Shown here: positions 25,793 through 34,754 of the stretch, in pieces
Layout: each line of letters starts with the position of its first letter
How positions within the stretch are numbered: position 1 is the stretch's first letter
From: an uncultured Oscillospiraceae bacterium
GTDB lineage: Bacteria > Bacillota > Clostridia > Oscillospirales > Oscillospiraceae
DNA: 64,000 nucleotides
Assembly (NCBI GenBank): GCA_944387055.1
Contig: CALXDL010000063.1
Coordinates: 100,035-164,034, forward strand
Direction: 5' to 3'
Translations under genes and position numbers: made by a program
Notes under the pieces: model-generated
Databases searched by the model: none
What the model was told of the DNA's origin: nothing
What the model saw: the letters and a program-made list of their open reading frames with translations, nothing else

Positions 25793-27314
25793 GTCCTGTC
25801 TCCTCCTGCGTGCCGCGCTTGGCGGCAGCGATCTCCTCGTGGATGCGGCGGCGCGTGTCGTCGAAGAGCAGCTCCCGGTTATGCCGGAAATACGCCTCGC
25901 ATCCGAATTGCTCCACATACCAGCTGGTATCCGGCCCTGCGGTGATCTCCGTCACGAAGATCACCAGCTCCTGGCCCGTGCCGAACGTCTCTTCCAGGAA
26001 ACGGAACGCGTTCTCCAGTTCCCGGCCCGTCTGTTCTGCCAGCGCTGTCCGCCGCTCTACCTCCTTGCCGAACCATCCGCGCACCGCGTCCATCGACGCC
26101 GCGCCGCTGATCCCCTCGCGGACCAGGGCCTGCCGGTATCCCTCCAGCGCGTTCACCTCCCGCTGGCCCAAGTCCCGGTGCTCCTTTTCCAGCCGTCCAG
26201 CCTCTTTGGCCTGCTTGAGCGCCTCCTGCCGCACCCGCACCAGCTCCGACAGGATATCACCGGCAGGCTCGGCCGCCACGCGGGCCTTGAACTCCGTCAG
26301 CGCCTCGTGCAGCGCCTGTGTCAAGGCATCCTGCCTGCGGGTCTCGCGAGCCGCCTCGCTCAGTCGGGAGAGCAGCAGGCCCATCACGGAGAGCTTCTCA
26401 TCGAAGGGCGCCGCCCGCAGCTCCAGCACCGTCACCCTCTGCCAGGTGCCGGAGAGCACCTCGTCCACATGATAGGTCTGCTGGTATTTGTAGTATAGCG
26501 CCAGATATCCGGCGAAGTCCCGGGCGATCCGGGGCATCTGGATATACTGCCCCACCACGCCCTGGTCCACCCGCAGGCCCAGCCGCTCATAGGCGAAGAG
26601 CAGCTCGCTCAGATCCTCCCATCCCCGAGCAGTGGCGAATTGGATCCCATCCACCGTGGTCTCGATCCGGTAGAAGTTCTCCTTCCGGATGTCCAGATAC
26701 GAGATCACCGCCCCGTGCAATCCTTTTCGATAGGCGTACTCCTTCCATACGCCGAAATCCTCTTCCACGTCGATCCGCTTCACCCGGTCCAACGTCACCA
26801 CGTCGAACTCCCGCACGGACTTGTTGTATTCCGGCGGGTTGCCCGCCGCCACGATCAGCCATCCCTCCGGCAGGCGCTGGTTGCCGAAGGTCTTGCACTG
26901 CAGGAACTGCAGCATCATGGGCGCCAGGGTCTCCGACACGCAGTTGATCTCATCCAGGAACAAGATCCCCTCCCGCAGGCCTGTGCGCTCCATCAGCTGA
27001 TATACGGACGAGAGGATCTCGCTCATCGTATACTCTGTCACCGCGCGCTCCTCACCGCCGTACATCCGCTTTTCGATGAAGGGCAGGCCGATGGCGCTTT
27101 GGCGGGTATGGTGGGTGATCGTGTACGCCACCAGGCCCACGCCCGCCTCTGCTGCGATCTGTTCCATGATCTGCGTCTTGCCGATGCCCGGAGGCCCCAT
27201 CAGCAGCACCGGCCGCTGCCGGACTGCCGGGATCAGATAGTTCCCCAGCTCGTCCCGGGTCAGATAGGCCTTGAGCGTGTTCGCGATCTCCTGTTTCGCC
27301 TGTTTGATATTCAT
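25785..27314 (-). CDS. MoxR-like AAA+ ATPase
   Basis: A 509-residue protein with an AAA+ domain in the first 280 residues: Walker A GPPGIGKT, Walker B GILFLDEINC, sensor-like VAAGNPPEYN. A long, largely helical C-terminal region follows. ATG 27314 sits 7 bases after ACAGGAGA. It follows the VWA-protein gene by 23 bases. MoxR ATPases work with VWA proteins to insert metals or remodel complexes, so a pair is expected. Target unknown. Confidence 0.9.
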   Translation of the reverse strand: MNIKQAKQEIANTLKAYLTRDELGNYLIPAVRQRPVLLMGPPGIGKTQIMEQIAAEAGVGLVAYTITHHTRQSAIGLPFIEKRMYGGEERAVTEYTMSEILSSVYQLMERTGLREGILFLDEINCVSETLAPMMLQFLQCKTFGNQRLPEGWLIVAAGNPPEYNKSVREFDVVTLDRVKRIDVEEDFGVWKEYAYRKGLHGAVISYLDIRKENFYRIETTVDGIQFATARGWEDLSELLFAYERLGLRVDQGVVGQYIQMPRIARDFAGYLALYYKYQQTYHVDEVLSGTWQRVTVLELRAAPFDEKLSVMGLLLSRLSEAARETRRQDALTQALHEALTEFKARVAAEPAGDILSELVRVRQEALKQAKEAGRLEKEHRDLGQREVNALEGYRQALVREGISGAASMDAVRGWFGKEVERRTALAEQTGRELENAFRFLEETFGTGQELVIFVTEITAGPDTSWYVEQFGCEAYFRHNRELLFDDTRRRIHEEIAAAKRGTQEETGHE

Positions 27315-27337
27315 CTCCGTCTCTCCTGTCCTCATCG

Positions 27338-28705
27338 TCATAGCTGGGGCAGCTCGTCCCAGATCGGCTCATCCGGGGCCTCCGCCCGCGCCGCCTGGAG
27401 CGCTTCCTCCAACTCCGGCACGCTCAGCACCAGCCGGATCGCCCACGGCGGCATCTCCGCCGGCACCACCGGCTCTTCCAGCAGGACGAACGCCGTCTCA
27501 TAGGGCGGCCGTTTCTTCGGATAGATGCCCATGCCGTCCGTGAAATACACCAGGCCCCGCAGGCTTGTGAACGCGCCCTCCTCCTGCAGCCGGGCCACAT
27601 GCTCGAACACCGGCCGGAAATCTGTGGCGCTCCCGCCTACCAGTTCGAAGTGCTCCATATACGCCCGCAGCTCTTCCAGGTCTCGGATCTCCGTGTCGCT
27701 GCGCACCTGGTCGTCACACTGGAGGATGCGGATATGCACCTTCCGTGTGAACGTCTCCGTGCTGCGCAAGATGGCGTAGGTACACGCCAGGAACTCTTTC
27801 ACCAATGGTCCCGATGTGGACATGGAGGTGTCCACCGCGATCACAAGGTCCTCGATCCGCTTCTCTTCTCTGGTCTCCGGCGGCTCTACCAAGGGCATGT
27901 TCCCATACAGCTGCAGCCCATAGGTGTAGAAGATGTAGTCGAAGGCGTCTCCATCCACCTCCATCACCTCGCGGGGGACTGCGAAGCGCCGCAGGAAGGC
28001 TCTGTAGTCCACGCTCTCCCGGTTCGCCACCTGCAGCTGCTGGCGCACGGTCTCCCCACCGGCCCCAAGGCCCGTCATCATGGTCTCCAGCCCCGTTTGC
28101 GTCTGCTGGCTCCTCTGGGACCATGTCTCGTCCTGCCGGCGGCTCTGTTCCTGCCCCTCCTGACTGGGAGGGTCCCACAGGCCATGGTCATCTTCCAGGA
28201 ACGCCCGCTGCAGCCGGGCCAGCTCGTATCCCGGTAAGCTCTGGCGCAGCAAATACCGGTAGATGCCCTCCGCCGTCAGCACAGGCATCTCCGCCCGACA
28301 CTGGCCGTAGAACTTCTGCTTCGCAGGTACGGGCCCTACCGTCAGGCATGGATAGTGCAGGTCGTCCAGGATGCTCTCCACCGCCACGTCACATGCCAGG
28401 TCCCACAGCTCCGGCACCTTTCCCGCCTTCTTGGCCAGATGGCGCAGGATACAGTGCAAGATCACATGCAGGTATGCCCGGTCCACCAGCACGTCCGAGC
28501 GCAGATACCGCTCGGCGAGATAGCTGCCGTCGTAATAGAGCGTCTCGCCGTCCGTGGCGAGAGACAGTGTGATGCCTTCTCCCGGCTGGAACGTCAAGGC
28601 GCACAGGGCCACGTCCAGATACGGCAGGCTCAGATACAGCTGTCCGCGTGCCGCCGCCAAGATCTCTGCCCCGATGGCCGGGAGATCCTTCCCGCTTCCC
28701 GCCAA
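27338..28705 (-). CDS. VWA-like protein with DUF2201-type N-terminal domain
   Basis: A 455-residue protein. The N-terminal part resembles the putative metallopeptidase DUF2201; the C-terminal part is a VWA domain with the MIDAS motif DTSMS. I chose the TTG at 28705 because AAGGAGGGGG lies just upstream; the longer frame upstream is a shadow of the LRR gene. The site that would be HExxH reads HVILHCILRH, so the catalytic Glu is missing. It is probably the adaptor partner of the MoxR ATPase. Confidence 0.85.
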   Translation of the reverse strand: MAGSGKDLPAIGAEILAAARGQLYLSLPYLDVALCALTFQPGEGITLSLATDGETLYYDGSYLAERYLRSDVLVDRAYLHVILHCILRHLAKKAGKVPELWDLACDVAVESILDDLHYPCLTVGPVPAKQKFYGQCRAEMPVLTAEGIYRYLLRQSLPGYELARLQRAFLEDDHGLWDPPSQEGQEQSRRQDETWSQRSQQTQTGLETMMTGLGAGGETVRQQLQVANRESVDYRAFLRRFAVPREVMEVDGDAFDYIFYTYGLQLYGNMPLVEPPETREEKRIEDLVIAVDTSMSTSGPLVKEFLACTYAILRSTETFTRKVHIRILQCDDQVRSDTEIRDLEELRAYMEHFELVGGSATDFRPVFEHVARLQEEGAFTSLRGLVYFTDGMGIYPKKRPPYETAFVLLEEPVVPAEMPPWAIRLVLSVPELEEALQAARAEAPDEPIWDELPQL

Positions 28706-28719
28706 AGTCTCCCCCTCCT

Positions 28720-29694
28720 TCAAAGCTCGAACGTCTTCGCCCGCCCGGCGGGCACGAGACGGCGCTGGGCCTCCAGCAGCAGCGCCAGACACTCTGTCGC
28801 GCCCGAGGACCGCGCCAGGGCGCAGGCCGCCGCCAGCGGCTCCGTCCCCGGCATGATCTGGCGCAGCAGGAACGCCAGGCCCTCTGCGTCCCGCTCCCCC
28901 ACCAGCCAGGCCAAGGCCGCCTCCGCATGGGTCTGGAGATGGTCTCGATAGGCGGCCGCCGCCGGCGGCGCCAGGCCTCTGGGCGTCCGCAGCCGCCAGT
29001 AGGCCAGCTTCATGGCGCACGCCTCGTCATGCTCCATGCCCAGCATCGGCTTCCACAGGCTGTCATACACCTGATAGTTCAGCTTTTTCTGATAGAAGCA
29101 GTGATGGTAGGGATAGCCCGCGCCATGGATGTTATAATCGAAATGATGGGCGGGGCAGTTCTCCTCATAGACTTCCACATACTCCGGGAAGATCAGCCGT
29201 ACTATCCCGCTGCTGTCTGTCAGCGTCACGTCCAGTTCCCGGCTCAGCTCTCCGGCGAGGTATGCCAGCAGTTCGCCCTCCAGCCCCGTGCAGGCCACAT
29301 GGAACGAGCGCAGGCAGCGGCAGTTCATCAGTGCGCCGCCGCCCCACCAGCTCACCGTGTCCCGCAGGCGCAGCGTCTCCAGCCGGTGGCAGTTGAAAAG
29401 GGCGTAATCTCCCACCCGCTCCAGACCGTCTGGCAGGCGCAGGTCTTCTAGACCGCTGTTGTCCCAATCCGCCCAGCCCTCAGCGGGACCGCAGGTGATC
29501 AGCACTCCCTCGCCCTCCACCGCCGCCCGGCCGGGCGCCAGACACCGATCCCCCAGGGCCGTCACCGGCAGGCCGAAGAGCGTCTCCGGCAGCGCCGCAC
29601 GGCGGTCACAGGTGGCGGCCCGTAAGATCGTGACGCCCGTCGGCTCCCGCCGGACCGTCAATCTCCAATTGTTGGTGCCGCTGATCGTCTCCAC
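28720..29694 (-). CDS. Leucine-rich-repeat protein at the head of the MoxR-VWA cluster
   Basis: A 324-residue cytoplasmic-looking protein without a signal peptide. Residues about 25-150 contain BspA-type LRR units (LPETLFGLPVTALGDRCL, LEDLRLPDGLERVGDYALFN, LETLRLRDTV). The C-terminal part is alpha-helical and reminiscent of ankyrin-like helical repeats. It stops 14 bases before the VWA gene. It may recognise the client of the ATPase; that is inference. Confidence 0.8.
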   Translation of the reverse strand: METISGTNNWRLTVRREPTGVTILRAATCDRRAALPETLFGLPVTALGDRCLAPGRAAVEGEGVLITCGPAEGWADWDNSGLEDLRLPDGLERVGDYALFNCHRLETLRLRDTVSWWGGGALMNCRCLRSFHVACTGLEGELLAYLAGELSRELDVTLTDSSGIVRLIFPEYVEVYEENCPAHHFDYNIHGAGYPYHHCFYQKKLNYQVYDSLWKPMLGMEHDEACAMKLAYWRLRTPRGLAPPAAAAYRDHLQTHAEAALAWLVGERDAEGLAFLLRQIMPGTEPLAAACALARSSGATECLALLLEAQRRLVPAGRAKTFEL

Positions 29695-29806
29695 GTAGCC
29701 GCCTCCTGATCGTTCTTCTCGATGCTGCAGTATACCACAGATCGCGGCTTTTTCCTAGGCATAATGCCTACAAAAGTCCCCGAGGAAAATTTTTTGGATC
29801 TTCCCC

Positions 29807-29848
29807 TTGACTTTCTGTTTATACTGTGTATACTGTACATGTACAGTA
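29807..29848 (+). promoter_or_regulatory. Promoter and operator of the ytrA-type operon
   Basis: TTGACT (29807-29812), 16 bases, TATACT (29829-29834). A perfect 18-base palindrome TACTGTACATGTACAGTA (29831-29848) covers the -10 box and transcript start. This is an ideal position for autorepression by the GntR-family protein encoded just downstream. Confidence 0.82.
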
Positions 29849-29865
29849 CAAACGGAGGGATCCAC

Positions 29866-30249
29866 GTGGAACTCATCATCCGCAATTCGGCCGACCGGCC
29901 GATCTACGACCAGATCTACACCCAGATCAAGGCCCTGATCATCGCTGGGAAGCTTCGTCCCGGGGAGGCGCTGCCCTCCATCCGGGCCCTGGCCAAGGAC
30001 CTGCGCATCTCTGTCATCACCACCAAGCGGGCCTACGACGAGTTGGAGGCCGACGGCTTCCTCTACACTGTGGCCGGCAAGGGCTGCTTCGTGGCGGAGA
30101 TGGACCTGGGACTGGTACGGGAACAGCATCTCAAAGAGTTGGAGGAGCATCTGTCCGCTGCGGCAGAGCTGGCCCATTCGATCGGCATCTCGCCCCAGGA
30201 GCTCCAAGAGATGCTGCGCATCCTGCTAGAGGAGGGACCATCGCAATGA
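29866..30249 (+). CDS. GntR family regulator, YtrA subfamily
   Basis: A 127-residue protein, the short YtrA type: a winged helix (PIYDQIYTQIKALIIAGKLRPGEALPSIRALAKDL) plus a short helical dimerisation tail. The start is GTG 29866, behind ACGGAGGG. The stop overlaps the ABC ATPase start (ATGA). YtrA regulators repress their own ABC operon and respond to cell-wall or antibiotic stress in characterised cases. Confidence 0.93.
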   Translation: MELIIRNSADRPIYDQIYTQIKALIIAGKLRPGEALPSIRALAKDLRISVITTKRAYDELEADGFLYTVAGKGCFVAEMDLGLVREQHLKELEEHLSAAAELAHSIGISPQELQEMLRILLEEGPSQ

Positions 30250-31109
30250 ATGCCATCGAACTATCTCATGTGGACCGGGTCCTCGGGGATTTCACCATCC
30301 AGGACTTGGATCTGCGGGTGCCCAGCGGCACCATCTGCGGCCTTGTGGGCGAGAACGGCGCCGGGAAGACCACCACCATCCGCTTGATGATGGATGCCCT
30401 GCGGCCCGACCGGGGCTCCATCCGCGTGCTGGGGACGGACGTGTCCTCCCCGGAGTTCCGGGCCGTGAAGGAGGACATCGGTGTGGTACTGGACGAGGCC
30501 TACTTCCCCGAGAACCTCAACGCCTGCCAGGTGGGCAAGGTCCTCGCCAAGACCTACCGCCGCTGGGACAGCAAAGCTTACGGGCAGTATCTCGACCGTT
30601 TCAGCCTGCCCCGGAAGAAGCAGTTCCAGGATTTCTCCCGCGGCATGAAGATGAAGCTGGCCATCGCCGCCGCTTTGAGCCACGATCCCAAACTGCTGAT
30701 CCTGGACGAGGCCACCTCCGGTCTGGATCCGATCGTACGGGACGAGATCTTGGAGCTGTTCAGTGAGTTCACGCTGGAGGAGGACCACTCCATCCTGATC
30801 TCCTCCCACATCCTCAGCGACTTGGAAAAGCTGTGCGATCATATCGCGTTCCTCCACCAGGGGCGGCTGCTCTTCTGCGAGGAGAAGGACCGCCTGTTGG
30901 AGATGTACGGGATCTTCGTAGGCACCGCCCAGCAGGCGGAAGTGCTCCGTCCCGAGGCAGTGGCCGGCCGGATGGAGAGCAACTACGGCGGCGTGCGCTG
31001 CCTGGTGCGGCGGGCCGAGGTGCCTCCTGCCCTGGAACTGGAACGGCCAACGGTGGAGGACATCATCCTCTTTTTGGTGAAAGGAGCGAAGCAGTCATGC
31101 GCGCGCTGA
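30246..31109 (+). CDS. ABC transporter ATP-binding protein
   Basis: A 287-residue ABC ATPase of the drug/lipid-export class. Walker A GENGAGKTT, a degenerate signature segment (DFSRGMKMKLAIAAAL) and Walker B LLILDEATSGLDP are present. It overlaps both neighbours in a regulator-ATPase-permease operon. Confidence 0.94.
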   Translation: MNAIELSHVDRVLGDFTIQDLDLRVPSGTICGLVGENGAGKTTTIRLMMDALRPDRGSIRVLGTDVSSPEFRAVKEDIGVVLDEAYFPENLNACQVGKVLAKTYRRWDSKAYGQYLDRFSLPRKKQFQDFSRGMKMKLAIAAALSHDPKLLILDEATSGLDPIVRDEILELFSEFTLEEDHSILISSHILSDLEKLCDHIAFLHQGRLLFCEEKDRLLEMYGIFVGTAQQAEVLRPEAVAGRMESNYGGVRCLVRRAEVPPALELERPTVEDIILFLVKGAKQSCAR

Positions 31110-31708
31110 TCTTGAAGGATCTCTATGTCCTATGGAAGCAGACCCGGTTCCTCCTGCTCTTCGTCCTGGTCTTCTCCGCCATCCCTGGCGCTACCTACAC
31201 CGCTTTCGGTGTGATCTATGCCGCGATCTTGCCCTATACGGCCCTAGCCTATGATGAGCGCAGCAAATGGCCCCAGCTGGCGGCCATGCTGCCTTATTCC
31301 GACCGAGACATGGTGCTCAGCAAGTTCGCAGTGGGCTGGCTGGCCATCGGCGGCGCCACCGTCATCTCTCTGGCGATCCACGGCGTATTCTCGCTGTTCG
31401 TAGAAGACGCCGCCTCCGATCTGCCAGTCGTCCTCATGGGGGCCTGTACAGGTCTTTGCATCTTAGCCATCACGCTGCCGCTGATGTTCCGCTTCGGCGT
31501 GGAGAAAGGGCGGCTGATGATGTTCCTCATCATTTTCCTGGTGTGCGCCAGTGCCGGCGCCCTGGGCTCGGTGTCAGTCCAACTGGCTCCAGATGGGGGA
31601 TACTACCTCCCCATGGAGCTGACGCTGGCTCTGCCCATCATCGCCCTCGTCCTGACTGCGCTATCGCTCCCCCTTTCTATCCGGCTGTACCGGCACAGAT
31701 GGAGGTGA
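31097..31708 (+). CDS. ABC-2 type permease
   Basis: A 203-residue protein with about six hydrophobic segments and the conserved start LILKDLYVLWKQ, typical of small ABC-2 permeases paired with YtrA regulators. The start ATG 31097 overlaps the ATPase gene by 13 bases. Substrate unknown. Confidence 0.9.
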   Translation: MRALILKDLYVLWKQTRFLLLFVLVFSAIPGATYTAFGVIYAAILPYTALAYDERSKWPQLAAMLPYSDRDMVLSKFAVGWLAIGGATVISLAIHGVFSLFVEDAASDLPVVLMGACTGLCILAITLPLMFRFGVEKGRLMMFLIIFLVCASAGALGSVSVQLAPDGGYYLPMELTLALPIIALVLTALSLPLSIRLYRHRWR

Positions 31709-31712
31709 GCGC

Positions 31713-31799
31713 ATGGACAGCCCCGCCGCTTCCCCAGAGCTGACGCCAGACGATATCGCCGCGCTGCTGACATTGCTGGGGGATGCCCTGCTGCGCTGA
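31713..31799 (+). CDS. Candidate 28-residue microprotein at the end of the ABC operon
   Basis: A 28-codon frame that begins 4 bases after the permease stop behind GGAGGTGA, the strongest ribosome binding site in the neighbourhood. The peptide starts with MDSPAASPELTPDDIAALL and ends in an amphipathic helix (LTLLGDALLR). Codon choice matches neighbours, and a terminator hairpin follows 40 bases later. It could be a small modulator of the transporter; no homologue is recognised. Confidence 0.55.
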   Translation: MDSPAASPELTPDDIAALLTLLGDALLR

Positions 31800-31838
31800 C
31801 CGTCTCCCACGCAGGGATCTGGTATCACGATAAACGGC

Positions 31839-31870
31839 AAGGCCGGGACCGCTTTTGCGGTCCCGGCCTT
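31839..31870. terminator. Hairpin between the ABC operon and the pyrophosphatase gene
   Basis: Perfect 14-bp stem AAGGCCGGGACCGC with a TTTT loop, located between convergent genes. No clear T-run follows. Confidence 0.7.
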
Positions 31871-31903
31871 GGTATGTTTGGGAACGTCTGTCTCCTCCCT
31901 GTC

Positions 31904-33517
31904 TCAGCCCCACAGGGCGGAGAGCATGGGGATGACCTGCTTCTTCCTCGACATGATGTGGGGCAGGAACGCGCAGTTGTCCTCGCTCTTGATGTCGAAG
32001 GCCTGCCGGATGGCTTCCTCATCCCCTACGAAGAGGAGCTGGCTGCCCTCCAGCAGCACGTCAGTGATGATGAGGATCACCGTGTTGAAGCCCTTTTCCC
32101 GCCGGATATCTGCCATGGTCTTCAGGAATTCCTCTTTCCGCTCCAGAAGGCGCTCGGAATCCATGCAGGTGATCTGGCTCACCGCCAGATCGTGCCCGGC
32201 GATGTGGAACTCCTTATAGTCGACATCCAGCATCTCCTTGGCACTGCGCTCCTCGCCGCAAGTGGCGGAGAAGATCGTCTTCCCCAGGTCCTCCAGAGAG
32301 ACGTTCGCGATGCGGGCCATACGGGTGGCGATGTCGATATCCCGCTGGGTGCAGGTGGGGGACTTGAACATGACCGTGTCAGAGACGATGGCGGCGGCCA
32401 TGAGGCCCGCCATCTTGGCGGTGGGCATAAGTCCCTTCTCCTGATACATGTCCGCCACGATGGTGGTGGTGCTGCCCACAGGCTCATTGCGCACATAGAT
32501 GGGGTTCTTGGTCTCGATGTCCGCCAGGCGGTGGTGATCCACGATCTCCAATATCTCCGCCTGTTCCAGACCACGGACGGACTGGGCCCGTTCATTGTGG
32601 TCCATCAAGATCACCCGTTTCCTGCGGGGGCGCAGCAGATGATACCGCGAGAGCGTCCCCACCACCCGCTCCTCCTCATCCAGGATGGGATAAGCGCGGA
32701 AGCGGCTCTCCAGCACGGTGTTCTGCACGTCGTCTACATAATCGTCCAGGTGGAAACTGACCAGATCGCTGTTCTTGCAGACGCTGGAGATCGGCAGGGA
32801 GTGGCAGATCAGCCGTACTGCTTTATAAGCGTCGTAAGGAGTGGAGATGACGCAGGTGTGTCCGCTGTGCTTGAGCAGCTCCGGGTCCACCTCCGCCTGG
32901 CAGACGATCACGCACTCCACGTCCAGCTCCAGGGCCCGACGGATCATATCCGGCTGGTCGCCGCAGATGACGATGCTGTCCTGCCCGGAGAAGAGCAGGT
33001 TCTCCCGGCTGGCGGGCAGAGCGATGGTCACCTCGCCGGAGATCACGTCCTTGAGTTCTCCGCTCTCGTTGAGGATCTTCCCCTCCAGCACCGACAGCAG
33101 GTTGTAGACCGGCGTCTGTCCCACGCGGGGGTTCCGGACGGAGGACATATCGTAGGAAGCGATGTCTCCTGCGGAGAGCATGCCATAGAGGGTGCCGTCC
33201 TCATTGGCCACAGGGATCGCGGATATCTTGTTGGCCTGCATCGTCTGCCAAGCGCGGCTGATGGTGGCCGCAGCAGACAGCGTGGGCGGCGTGTCGTAGT
33301 CCAGGTCCCGGACCTGCGTCCGCAGGTCGCTGATGAGCTGCGGGGGCTGGAGACCGAACCGCTTGAGCACCGTCTGGGTCTCGTCGCTGATCTGGCCCAG
33401 GCGTGCAGCTTTGTACTGCCGATCTCCCAAGGCGTTCTTCAGCGCGGCGTAGGACATCGCGGAAACGATGGAATCCGTGTCTGGGTTCCGGTGTCCGGTG
33501 ATGTAGATGGTATCCAT
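31904..33517 (-). CDS. ppaC: Manganese-dependent inorganic pyrophosphatase with CBS-DRTGG insert
   Basis: A 537-residue family II pyrophosphatase. DHH-type motifs are GHRNPDTDS at the start, DHNERAQS and DHHRLADIE; the C-terminal DHHA2 part ends in RKKQVIP. Between residues about 65 and 300 lies the regulatory insert of two CBS domains and a DRTGG domain, which in characterised clostridial enzymes binds adenine nucleotides and tunes activity. ATG 33517 follows GAGAGGAG. Confidence 0.94.
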   Translation of the reverse strand: MDTIYITGHRNPDTDSIVSAMSYAALKNALGDRQYKAARLGQISDETQTVLKRFGLQPPQLISDLRTQVRDLDYDTPPTLSAAATISRAWQTMQANKISAIPVANEDGTLYGMLSAGDIASYDMSSVRNPRVGQTPVYNLLSVLEGKILNESGELKDVISGEVTIALPASRENLLFSGQDSIVICGDQPDMIRRALELDVECVIVCQAEVDPELLKHSGHTCVISTPYDAYKAVRLICHSLPISSVCKNSDLVSFHLDDYVDDVQNTVLESRFRAYPILDEEERVVGTLSRYHLLRPRRKRVILMDHNERAQSVRGLEQAEILEIVDHHRLADIETKNPIYVRNEPVGSTTTIVADMYQEKGLMPTAKMAGLMAAAIVSDTVMFKSPTCTQRDIDIATRMARIANVSLEDLGKTIFSATCGEERSAKEMLDVDYKEFHIAGHDLAVSQITCMDSERLLERKEEFLKTMADIRREKGFNTVILIITDVLLEGSQLLFVGDEEAIRQAFDIKSEDNCAFLPHIMSRKKQVIPMLSALWG

Positions 33518-33641
33518 GTGAACTCCTCTCCTAAGGATGCGGGGCATCCGCTCATTTCTTCACCTATGATTATGCTTCCCGGCGGGGCTGTTGTCAACCG
33601 CGGATCTGCCAAGGCTCCACGCCGTCCTGATCTCCAGCCGC

Positions 33642-34727
33642 TCACAGGACGATCAGGTCCTTCGGTGCCCGCGTCAGATCCCTGCAGCCCGTCTCTGTCA
33701 GCAGCAGGACGTCCTCGATACGCACGCCCAGTCTCCCAGGGAGATAGATGCCCGGCTCAGCGGAGATGACTGCCCCCGCAGGCAGCGGCACGTCGTTGGA
33801 GGGCGAGGCGTTGGGCGATTCGTGGATCTCCACGCCCACGCCATGGCCGAAGCTGTGGCCAAAATAAGCGCCGTATCCGGCCGCTTCGATCACGGCCCGG
33901 GCAGCGCCGTCCACCTCACGGCCGGTGACACCGGCCCGGGCAGCAGCGATGCCCGCCTCCTGCGCGGCCAGCACCGTCTGATAGATCGTCCGCATCTCCT
34001 CCGTGGCAGTGCCCACCGCCACCGTGCGGGTCATATCGGAACAGTAGCCGTGGTAGATGCACCCAAAGTCCATGGTGACGAATTCTCCGCTGCAGATGGC
34101 CTTTTCCGATGGCACGCCGTGGGGAAGGCTCCCGTTGGCCCCGGATACCACGATGGGGTCGAAGGACATGTCTTCCGCGCCGAAGTGGAGCATCAGGTAT
34201 TGGAGGCGGGCAGCGATCTCCTTCTCCGTCACGCCGGGCCGGATCTCCTGCAAGATCACCTCCAGGGCCTTCTCGGCGATGCGCTGGGCCGACTCCATGG
34301 CCGACAGCTCCGCCTGGTCCTTCACCTCCCGCAGGCGCCAGAGCAGCTTCGTGGCAGGCAGGAGCTCGCAAGTCAGACCTTTGCGGTACATCTCATAGTC
34401 CCGGACCGTCATATAGGCCTCCTCGAAGCCCAGGCAGTGCAGCTGTTCATCCTGCACCACCTCTTCCACCAATGCGGCGTAGCCCCGGCCACGGCCGGTC
34501 TCCCGGATCTCCGCTCCCCGGATATGGCGCCCAGCCGCCTCCGTATAGCGGGCGTCGGTGAAATAGTATGCCTTCTTCCGGGTCACCAGCGCCACACCGT
34601 CCGTGCCGGCGGAGTGGAAGCCAGAGGCATAGAAGCGATCCGCCTCGCCGGTCAGGAGCATGGCATCCAGACCATATGCCTCCAGCTGTGCGGTGATCTC
34701 ATGAAAATGATCCATATCTGCTCGCAT
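33642..34727 (-). CDS. pepP: Xaa-Pro peptidase (M24 family)
   Basis: A 361-residue aminopeptidase-P-like enzyme. The five metal ligands are visible: two Asp in MDFGCIYHGYCSDMTRT, His in GHSFGHGVGVEIHE, Glu in SAEPGIYLP and Glu in VRIEDVLLL. The N-terminal creatinase-like domain is short. Two starts are possible: ATG 34727 (after GGTGAG) or ATG 34715. It releases N-terminal residues before proline. The pyrG gene lies 27 bases upstream on the same strand. Confidence 0.93.
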   Translation of the reverse strand: MRADMDHFHEITAQLEAYGLDAMLLTGEADRFYASGFHSAGTDGVALVTRKKAYYFTDARYTEAAGRHIRGAEIRETGRGRGYAALVEEVVQDEQLHCLGFEEAYMTVRDYEMYRKGLTCELLPATKLLWRLREVKDQAELSAMESAQRIAEKALEVILQEIRPGVTEKEIAARLQYLMLHFGAEDMSFDPIVVSGANGSLPHGVPSEKAICSGEFVTMDFGCIYHGYCSDMTRTVAVGTATEEMRTIYQTVLAAQEAGIAAARAGVTGREVDGAARAVIEAAGYGAYFGHSFGHGVGVEIHESPNASPSNDVPLPAGAVISAEPGIYLPGRLGVRIEDVLLLTETGCRDLTRAPKDLIVL

Positions 34728-34754
34728 CCTTTCTCACCTATCAGATGGTGCCGC

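Noticed and set aside
31874-33769. 631-codon open frame on the plus strand
   Set aside because: Antisense to the pyrophosphatase gene, which has clear catalytic motifs; no ribosome binding site or family match.
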